A DNA stretch of 64,000 nt from Anthopleura xanthogrammica. Taxonomy: Eukaryota; Cnidaria; Anthozoa; Actiniaria; Actiniidae. This document shows positions 24,178 through 34,421 of this stretch, one piece after another. The notes beneath the pieces were generated by a model. The model searched no databases. It was not told where the DNA came from and saw only the letters and a program-made list of their open reading frames with translations. The position numbers and the translations under genes are program-made. The first letter of the stretch is position 1; each line of letters opens with the position of its first letter. The stretch covers positions 16,519,357 to 16,583,356 of the forward strand of contig OZ025207.1 of assembly GCA_964019055.1 (NCBI GenBank), read 5' to 3'.

Positions 24178-24909
24178 GTAAGGCACATGCAAGTCTCAAT
24201 ATTTTTCCTATTTTTTTTTGACATTGCCCTTGGAAATGTCACGTACAAATCCGCCTTGGGAACGCGACCTTTGGACCTTCTAAACTTTATAAAATTCTGA
24301 AATAAGTGTTCACAATGTTCACAAAGTAGTACTGTAGTATTTACTTGTTGCTACAAGACGTACATAATTGTTAGGTACTTTTTGAATGATAAAAACTATG
24401 ATATAAGTGCACCGAAACTGTAAAACGTTTGTCTAGAATTTCACCATGCATAAACATTTATCCTGTCAACGTTTAACTTCTTTACGTTATTTCCCTCTTC
24501 CCAGAATACTTTTTGGTCTCAGCTTTTATGTTCTATGTTTTGAACCCGACAACTGATTGATTTTGCAAATGAGTATATACTGGTAATGAATAATAAAAAG
24601 AAATCTGCTATATATGTTTAATTTTCTCAATGAATGATGTGTCGTATTATACAAATGAAAATACATGAAAACTGTTGAAGTTTTTGAAATACACTCATTT
24701 CTAACACCGAGCTAGCATGATCTTGGCACGAGTGCGTCAACTGCAACCTCTTCAACCATATAAATTCTTTTGAAAATTGAAATGAAAATTTAGATATCGA
24801 TTTTAAATTTTACCACAAATTTAGATTTTACTACAAAATCAGAATTTTAGAGGTCGCGTGATAAACGTGTGGGAGGGGGGAGAGGGGGGGGGATTGTCAT
24901 AAAGCTGAC

Positions 24910-25027
24910 TTTGGGCGTAATGTTCCCATTCCAGATCACGTGTCATGGTAGCGGGTGAGAAAATACATCTATAAGGCAACAACTTCAGACCAAATAGGTT
25001 TGAAATGGGAAAACGATACGCCGAAAG
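24910..25027. mobile_element. 'cacgtg/tgaaatggg' MITE remnant (copy 3)
   Basis: The left part 'gggcgtaatgttcccatt' with 'cacgtgtcat' and the right part 'tgaaatgggaaaacgatacg' match the family; the centre is replaced or diverged. Confidence 0.6.
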
Positions 25028-26084
25028 TACATATTGTACACTTGTCGAATATCACTAATTTCACAACTATTCTACTATATTTTGAAATATTAGCCCCTTC
25101 TATATTCAGGGGTGCAGCTCAATTTCAAGGACTCAGTTGTTTTGTCCTCAAATTTATTAGCTGGGCTGGGAATAGCTCACTTTTGATATTCTGGTTGAGT
25201 GATCACGCACAAAGCAATTCAAGGGGAGGCTTCGGGAAAATAAAAGAATATGCTAGGATCACTTCACTGTTTTCGCCGGAGCCTCGTCTTGCATTGCTTA
25301 GTGCAATATCACAAACCCAGAATATTAAAAGTGGGCCATTGCGTAATAGGAGTCAATAGCTGTTGTCCTTGGATTTTGGATGATATCATACGTTCGTTTT
25401 GGTATACCGCTGCGAAAGGAAACCAGCGCAACATAAACTGATACAAATCTAACAGTTACAATGTCTGGAGACTGAGTACATCCCTACCCCTCCCCTCCCT
25501 TCTGAGTTTATCATGCGAGTAATAAATTTTTGATTTTGATAATTGATTTTCATTAATCAAATTTTGTCAATAAAACCTTTCACAACATCTGAAATAATCA
25601 GTCTTAACCAGTTGATTTCGCGCAATGCATTGTTTGCCAACATTGCGAACATTTCGTAACAATCTATTCCCTCCAACAACGACAAAGTATACTATTCTTA
25701 GAAGATAGTTGAGTGAACATATTCCAACATTTATGAGTTTCATTTCTTTCTTTTTTAGTAAAAATTGTTGTTTTTTTTAAATGATCTTAAAACCCGAAAA
25801 ACTGAGCTACGAACAGGATGTTTTCTCTAATTGCATGGCTAATTCCATTCACATTCATTCAGAAGAGGAAAAAATCTGAATCATCCGAACTAAAGAATAA
25901 GGATCTTTATTGTAGGACATAAAATTTGTGGCTCTAAATACCCTTGAACCGCGGATACCAGAGAAAATCAAAGACAGTAGTAATTAACATTGATATTTTC
26001 GAACGTAGACGGAACATAGTTTTGTTTTCGGACCCTTAAAGCATCGAATGTATAATTGACTTAAATACTTTAATGTTCTTTTAT

Positions 26085-26264
26085 TGGTCGTTCCGATGTT
26101 GAGGAAAAACTGGGTCGAATTTGCATTGCAGTGCATTTTGGAACTGTATTAGGGGGGGGGGGGGGAATGCGCCATCTTGGAAATATGCACCGCCTAAAAC
26201 AGTCCCACAATGCACTGCAATGCCATCTCGGCCCAGTTTTCTCCTAAACTTCGGAACGGCTACT
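26085..26264. mobile_element. MITE with about 65-bp inverted arms (family with 56105)
   Basis: The arms contain 'actgggtcg', 'gcattgcagtgcattttgga' and, inverted, 'cccacaatgcactgcaatgc' then 'gcccagtttt'. A homopolymer G tract (about 26152-26165) lies between the arms. A second, diverged copy is at 56105-56293. Confidence 0.72.
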
Positions 26265-26314
26265 ATTGATTGTAATAACCCCATTCAACTCACGAAAATG
26301 GTTATAATCTTTAT

Positions 26315-26392
26315 ATTGTAAAAGCGCCTTTGAATATATACATAGAAAGGGCGCTATATAAATCATAAATTATTATTATCATTATTATAAAT
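26315..26392 (+). mobile_element. SINE 3' tail fragment
   Basis: It consists of 'gtaaaagcgcctttgaatat' through 'agggcgctatataaatca', followed by a TTA-rich tail. This matches the 3' end of the SINE at 264-567; the head is missing (5' truncated). Confidence 0.75.
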
Positions 26393-28232
26393 ATCTTATA
26401 TATATCTTATTATTTCGGTTCTTGACCTAAAAACTCTCAAGTACAAACTATTATCGTAAAATAACTATTTGTAATGAAAATAAAAGCTTTTCAATATTAA
26501 TAGAACTTTTTTCTAAATCGTGCTAGAGAATTACTAGTGTAAGAAGATTATAAATTTAACTGAAATGAATAACAAATCTCTTGAACTTTAAGGCTCGAGT
26601 CAACACGTAGAAAAAAAAACTCGTTGAAAAGTTGAGTAAAAATTTTGTTTAGAAAATGTGAAAAATTAAAAAAAATTGGAAAGGAGTGTGAATTTGAGTC
26701 AAAGAAACGTTGAATTCAGCTAAAAAACTGTTCGAAAAATATTATTCAAAAGTAACGAAGAGTCCCTGTTTGAATGCCGCCACCATCCCAATGAAAAACA
26801 TCGATACAAAGTCATCTATTAGGGCAAGTGTTTCGATTCTGATTGAGTTCTGCTGGTGACACGCTGGTATGTTACACTTGATGGCACAAGCTTTAACAAG
26901 TTATTAATCAAATTACTGAGACTCAAGGCCAGAAATGTGAAGTACATCTTCTTAAAAACTGAATAAAGTCTTTTGTCTTTGAAATAATAGTGATAAAAAT
27001 TCGATAAATACCAGAAAATATTGACAGCTTTGGTAACAATGGTCTGTCGAAACTAAACACAATTTGATATCAATTTTTTTTGTTTTTCCCGATTCATTCA
27101 TTTGGTTTTATCGTTAAAATAGGATCCGGTTAAAAAAGGTTTTTAATCGATCAAGATATTCAATGAATATATTGGCGCCAATTGCCATTAAATAAAGACG
27201 CGCGCGCCTTCAAAGATCTGAATATTTCCCGCCCAAAATAGGGTCAGACGTCAAAGGCATTGTAGGTTACTACGTGTACTAAAATAAGATCTAATATTTG
27301 AATTTAATTCTAGTATTTACTCACGTTTTGAAGAATCTGGCAATTGACTTCTCAACTCTATATTCCACGTCTGGCATAAGATGACATTTCTCCAGAATAA
27401 TCCCTTGTAAATATAAAACGACAGAAAATTTGGGCCTGAATTACTGACTCTCAGAGCCCCCTTGCTGACTACCCAGAACAAGTCTTTGTTCTTAGATCTC
27501 GACGCTATTCAAGTTATTTTACCCGTGATTCATTGCATGCGCCACCTGTTGAACTCAAAACCGAAAACAAAATCCAATGATTTGATTGGCAGATTTGAGA
27601 TGTTGGTATTTAATTGGCTTGGATAGGTGAATAATTTAGTGGTGGTTTTGAAGGTCGCATTTGAAGGCAGCTATGATACGTGAGATCGAATCAAAGTGTC
27701 TTGTTCAACAACGAGTAACCTTAGAATATAATATGACCTGAATTTTAAATACTATTGACATATCGACTAACATTTTCTTAGATCTTTTTATGGTGAAAAA
27801 GTACATTTAAAAAAAATTTGACCGTATCGAAAATCTGTCAGCTTTGCGGGTTATTTACACACTTTTCAAAAGGTCACTTGAAAATCTTGACAAATGATCA
27901 AACGGTTGAAAGCTGCCGAAAAGATCAATTAATGTTTAGTCTAAGCGAACCGCACGAACAGTGGATTTTTCTGAAAAGAAAATCATTAACTTCTTTTTCA
28001 TTTACCTATATTTCAAGAAAATTTTATTTATCATTTTATAAACGGAAGAAGTGTAGAAGTAACGCTGAAGTTTAGGGCAATTTCTCACCACGGTTGGCTT
28101 TTGATTCTACGCATGCGCAGCCAATTCCATCACCCCTTGTAAGTTCATCTACAGTTCAACTAAATTACAACTGAAAATAAATTACTGTGACCCTGTGACA
28201 CAGCTCAGTATTATCTTAATTTGTTAATCTTT

Positions 28233-28835
28233 TTGAGTCACTGAACGTGAAATTAGGATAGGCAATTGACCATAATGCTCTGCGAAACACTCCATTTATT
28301 CCTAGAACTTATAATTGGATAGCCTAACGGATTTCTTTAATTTCCTTTGTCGGTGCTACATCCCAAATTCCTTTTAATTCAATACTCTTACAAGTAAGGT
28401 ATAGACTATAAATAATAAATAAATTAAGGAGTAAGTAAAGTGATATAACAAGAAACACAGGACTACAAGAAACTGTAAAAACGATCTAAAGGAATAACGA
28501 AGAACTTACATTTGTGTAGGACGGGATGAACGACAAGCACCAAGTGACTAAAGATTAACATATGGGGCGTATATAAAGCAGTACGAACTCCGTAGGGACA
28601 ACTAACAATGACGAAAAATACTAAGGGATGTGACGAATAGAACAATGACTAAGATACTTCAAAACTGAACAAAAGGACACTAAGTGAAAATGTGTAAATA
28701 CTTAAATCAGATCTAACATCCTTTTTTGAGTCACTGGACGCGGTGAAATTAGGACAGGCAATTGACCATAATACTCTGCGAAAACATCCATTTATTCCTA
28801 GAACTTGAAATTGGATAGCCTAACGGATTTTTTTA
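28233..28835. repeat. Pair of about 110-bp direct repeats 490 bp apart
   Basis: The segments at about 28233-28345 and 28722-28835 are nearly the same. Both include 'ggcaattgaccataat', 'tccatttattcctagaactt' and 'attggatagcctaacggatt'. The sequence between has no recognised gene. This could be a local duplication or the ends of a small element. Confidence 0.7.
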
Positions 28836-29319
28836 ATTGATGACCCTAATTTCAAATTTATGTAGTAATGTTCCTTTTCTAAGACATGAGGCTCAGTTTT
28901 AGACTTAAAGGTGCCGGTCAAATAGGCAAGAAGAGTGTGTGACTATGAGTGACTTATCGACTGGAAATCAATCAGAGATGGGAAGTTGGTCGAACCTGGG
29001 CACGTCTTTTGATCGATACGCAACACTCTGTCAAGGATTTAGTGTAAAGGGTTTATAAGCATGATGTTCAGCTTATCTAGCATCTTTGGTGTGAGCCAGG
29101 AGTGTGCTTAAAATTCTAAAGAATACTGATCAGCCAGACAGATCACATGGAAACAAGATGACACTGAGAGCCACCCTTTTCTAGAATAATTATTCTTTTG
29201 CACTCATAATTGCACTACTTCCTCTGCTAATAAGAAATCAATATGCGCATCCGAGAATCTAGCAACTCTGGATAATCCAATGATGATGGATGAAGGAATC
29301 GTAAACTTCGTCTTCTTTT

Positions 29320-30060
29320 AGGGCTTTTGGGGTGCGAAAATTCATTTGCTACCAAGAAAAACAATTTTGGATCTAAATGATGTGATGATACAGTTAGCTT
29401 GTTGATGAAAAAATTGTAAACAATTGTCATTTGTTATGATCAGTTTTGCAATTATGGGTGCATGTGTTACTAATTATAAGAGATCGCTATGTCAGCCAGA
29501 GCATGCAGTATATCTGGTTGAATTAACTGATGAAACAGCAAAATGAGAATGAGTGATTATGAGTATTCGGTTTGAATTTGCACTTAGGCTCGCAAAAGTT
29601 ATTTCTCACTAAGAAATTCTGTGGCTATGTGCACCATGCATCTGGCATCTCTGGTATTCGTGCGGGTTGAGAGATGTTGTGATGAGGATGAGACTGCAAC
29701 TAGTCTTCCATTTGCATATCCACTTAGGGCTGCAAAAGTTACTTTCGAATTCTCACTAAGAAACCCATATGTGCACCACATATATCTGTTATCTCACCGG
29801 TTGATAGATGTGATGAAACAGTTTGATGAGGATGAGACTGCGAACTAGTCCTCTATTTGTATAAGTATGCACTTTGGGTTGCAAAAGTTACTTTGTTATC
29901 AAAAAAAGTCATTACGTATGTACCCTAGGCACCTAGTATTTTTGGCACGGGTTGAGATGTGTAGCCTAATAGGGTTGAAATTGCAAAGGACAGTCTTCTG
30001 TTAAAATGAGCTTAAGTTTGCGTTTAAGGCGTTAATGCTTCAGTTAGCTGGATGATTATT
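29320..30060. repeat. Degenerate tandem repeat, units of roughly 130-150 bp
   Basis: Recurring blocks such as 'gcaaaagttact', 'gatgaggatgagactgc' and 'tatgtgcacca' recur in the same order with heavy divergence. Open frames here are by-products. Confidence 0.55.
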
Positions 30061-30424
30061 CGACTGTGAGTCTCAGCCCGCCTCGGCAAATCATAAAAAA
30101 GCATCACGCATGATCAGAATGTCATCAGGTAAGATGAAACTACTGTACATACTGATGTATGAGTCCACACCGGCCAACTAGGGAAAACAAAAAATAAAAG
30201 ATCACGGAAATAGGAAATAGGGAGATTTTAATTTGAAATAATTTAGACTTGCAACATCTTTCAACATAACGGAATTTTAGATTATGACGAATTCTGAACT
30301 TTGATGGAACCCTTATGTCTACAAAATGAAGATTGTCTGATGCACTGGTTGGATGGATGGACATCATCCTCGATAAAGTCCCAAAGCAAAAATACTTTGT
30401 TCATCTACATGTTCGGGCAATACA

Positions 30425-30562
30425 CCTCTTTAGCTTCGTTGTTTGTTGTGCCCATTTTAGACCATGTGATGCCACTCTTGGAAGCTAATTCTTCCATGTG
30501 TAAATATTTTGATAAAAGAACATTTGTCAAGAGAATGTCATGTGGTCTGAAATGGGAAATTT
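30425..30562. mobile_element. 'cacgtg/tgaaatggg' MITE remnant (copy 4)
   Basis: The left part 'cctctttagcttcg' with 'cccattttagaccatgtga' and the right part 'gtggtctgaaatggga' match the family at 6670-6836. Confidence 0.6.
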
Positions 30563-33500
30563 GCATACAAAACTAGAGGTCTTTTTGGAAAAAGTGAATG
30601 AGAAATCTGTAATTGAATTCCCATACATATCGTGGACACATCAAGCTAAGGTGAATAGAGAGAGAAAATTTCCTGGGAAAGACCTTTCCGCTGAATTCGA
30701 TGAGTGGATGACCCACAGACAAAGTTTGCAGGTTGATAATATACAGTAAAAGTATAAAAATCACCCCAACTCGACTTGGAATTTTGGAAAAAGAGTTATT
30801 CACGATTTGTTCTGCTATTGGACGTCATTATTTTTGTCTTATTTGGAATATGCTTTTTTTTAATATGGAAGTTGCAACAAAAATGTATTGCTGGTAATCA
30901 AAGTAATGACAGACAACAATAGAGAATGATACTACAGCAATAGTACAGTTAGATATGTTATGTTTGCTATAACAAACGATACACTTGCGGTGACACAATA
31001 AGGCTGTGTGGACTATCTCATCATGACCTTGTACACATGATGTCAAGGTCATTACAGTCATAACTTGACTTGAAGAGAATCAAAAACGGCACCTTTGATG
31101 GAATACGTCTTGGTCCACCTGTTTGAGCTTACGAGATATAACTGTCACTTTAAATTCCTCCGTGCAGGTTGATGGCGTCGTCATAGTAACTTTGAACTCT
31201 CTCGTGCAGGTTAATGGTGTTGTCATAGTAACCAAAATAGATCATGTTTGATGAATCAGAGAATCAAAATCAGAGCTTTGGTTTCCCATTAAAATGCAAT
31301 CAAATTTTTGTGAGCTGCAATTGAATTTTTTAAAGTGCCAATTTTCACCATTTCTAAAAATTCCCGCCTTTTTAGTTTCCCGGATGTGTAACTAATGAAT
31401 TTTTATACACACACCTGCCCAACTCCCACTTGATTCAAACAAGAACGTTACTTCCAATACATCTGATTATAATTTGTATTTTTTTCTTCTTTGAAAACCA
31501 AACAAATTTATTAAACATTGTTGACATCCCGAAACGTCTTATTTAACGTAAAATATCTGGACTCTAACAGCTATCCTTAATTACAAAAACAAGTTAATAA
31601 GAGTGAAACCTCACCATTTGTTTAAAAATAGCGAGAAAAAAGAAGACCGGTACTGAGAAGTGTTGTGAAAAAGGGCGGGAAACGTTAGGCGAACGCGCGC
31701 GGGCATGCGAGCAGCTGACCTTGAGTAATGTCAAAACAAATTCTATTAACATGAATGTAACGTGAAGTTTGTTTGGAAATATTAGCATGCATATCGTAAA
31801 TCATTACAATTTCATTTATGAGACAAGGAAATGAAAGAGAATTTGCTTTGCGAGTTGTGACAAGCCAATGAATAAGGTGCAATGAAAAAAAAATGACCCC
31901 TTGAGTCTGATCTTCTTCTAATGGTTGTTTGGATTCTTGGATGCACACAAATATTTCTGAAGCTTATTTCTATAAAATTGTGCAATTTCCGTTACCAGAT
32001 ATAAAAAGTTTTGTAAGCTACAATAGCAAGCTTAGCTAGAGCTAGAAATAGGAGAACTTTTCCGTTTACAAGTTTAAAATCAGTAAGCGTGCAGTTGTTC
32101 ATATCCTTGACCGAATCACTGACAAATCATTCAGGATTCAGTTGCCTGAATAAACCCGTTCATTGGATCGTAAAATCATGATCAAACTGCTGCAGAACAA
32201 CATTTGCAGCTTGGATATCATTAGAGTTATGTATTTTGAGCTAAATGTAGCCAAAAAAAAAAACGGTTTAATTTTTGGAAGTATTTGTAGTTTTACCATG
32301 CGCTCACTAGGGAAAAAGCCATTTATTACTTATCGTTAATCAAATTAGCAATTCCTCAATTTTTTAAAAAAGCATAAGATTAAAGTTGGTACTTTTTTTT
32401 TAATGACTTTGAGTTTCTTTTGTCTAGGCTAACGAGTCAACTTGGATTTTATTTTTAGAGTTTGCCCTATAGTTATACATAAGTTGGTCGTATTAATTGA
32501 CCCAAATAGTGGTTCAAGATGAACTCAATCTCTGCACTCTAATGCAACCAACCGAGTGCACTGGAAAAACATAAACCAAAGAAACAAACCACTACAAACC
32601 CACTCAATCAAAACCCTATATGACAGCCCTTCCCAGACACAAAATACGAGAGTTATACAATAGAAGGCAGGGGATATATTGACATTTATTGTCTAGGACC
32701 ATCAGGTTGTGGTATTTAGGATTTACACAGAGTACAAGCAGAACCTGCTAGTTGATGACAGAACCAATCAGGTGCATCCATAACAAATGGGCTGTCGGGC
32801 TTGTGAAAATCTCCATCAGATCAGACGAGTAATGCTGTCGCTTTGACAGGACAACAACAAGGACAACACACAAAAACATCAAGAAACTCATTGATAAGGT
32901 AAGAATTTGTGTCAAGAGGAAGGAGGGGATTCTAAATGTACTGGTTTATTTCGCAATGAAATGTTTGAGGAAGAATGGGATTGAATTAAATCTAGCCATC
33001 GGGGTCAATGAAATTGGTAAGGCTATTTAGATGTCGGGCTGTGATTGGTCGTCGGGTGCGAAATCGAGTTGATCCTGTGAGGGTAGGTGACTCTCACAGG
33101 GTCTCCACAAGAGGTGATTTTTATTATTAAATAGCAATCCACTTATATCAATATTACCTAAGAGTCGTTTTGGATCATGGCTTACTCATTGTTTGCTTTC
33201 ACGGTCAATTGCATCACGGGCTGTGATTGGTCGAGCCAGACATAAACAGGCTAAGCTTACATTACGTCATATAAAATAAAATTTGATCCCTTGTAATGCC
33301 ACGTCAAGCACATAAACGTGGTTGGCTCTTTTCACGGCGCCGACTCAGTACCAACCCAACGCCAATATTGAAACATTTGTGCTAGGAACCCTGGTCATAC
33401 CTTCTTACTGAGATTAAAACAGTGACAACCAGGACCAAGGAGTTGTCACAGGTTGGTTGCTAATGTTCTACATAATAATTTTGCCATAACTTTAGTGGAT

Positions 33501-34421
33501 ATTATCAAGGAATTTGTTGGACAGCATCGCCGAAGCAAAAGTCACGGTAAATGCTTTCTAATTGTTGGAGTTTTGTCCATCGGGAAAAATATGGCGTAAC
33601 CTTGGCTGGTGACAGAATCATTATTGTCGAGTTATGTCGTATTTTCACCGAGTAAATGAACGTCTAAAGCAAGCATTTATCGTACAAACGAACGAGGGTT
33701 TCTTTAGACGTTTGTGTACTTGAAATTCCTTGGGTAATTCCTCAAAAATAGAAGTTAATTGTTCGACAGGGGTGTTTTGATTTAAATTTGAAGAGTGACG
33801 ACATTTACGATCTTAGAGTACCAAAACGACAGAGCTAGTTTGGTATCAAAGTCTTCTGACTTAACCAAGTCATATCCTTAGCAATTCTATTTTCCATTTG
33901 GGTTTTCTATCTCTTAAGGTTCGTTATTATAATTCTTTTTTTACAATTCACAAGAAATATTCACTTCCTTGTGAACGCCGTTCGAGTTTCTAATTCTTTA
34001 TCTAAGTGTTTCTGAACATTTGAATTTCATATCCATAAGTTTTTGACCAAGAAATATTTTAACAAACGTAGGTTTCAAAAGATATAATGTGATTTCTAGC
34101 AGTTTTCTAATGTTTATAATATTCATTAAGACAAAGAACTCTGAAATCAACTTCGTTCGTAACCATTCTTCCGTGAAGTACAAAAACTATTCCTGATATC
34201 CTTGGAAAATACATATTATCAAACTTATGTTCTATATTTTACTAAACAATTAGTTAAATTATATTTATATGATAGAATTTCTAGGATTTTGTAGAAAATT
34301 TTGATTGGGATTTTTTGTTGGTCAGGTGGTCTTTTCTTAGGAATAATTAATAAGATCAACTAAATTGTGCTAATGATGTATATATACTGATATTTCTCAT
34401 TCTGTTCTCTACTGACAGGGC

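Larger units (their letters stand above)
20690..34421. other. Long gene-poor, repeat-rich stretch
   Basis: No protein-coding gene is supported over about 13.7 kb. Paired CCAAT/ATTGG motifs at about 20885-20960 could belong to a promoter of the minus-strand gene at 18-20 kb or to a degraded inverted repeat. A plus-strand donor near 32898 (ataag|gtaaga) could end a 5' UTR exon of the gene starting at 34422. Listed repeats occupy much of the rest. A (TTTC)n run lies at about 23752-23790 and a 13-base-plus G run near 26152. Confidence 0.55.

Noticed and set aside
24955..25359. 134-residue open frame
   Set aside because: It runs through a MITE remnant and shows no recognisable motif.
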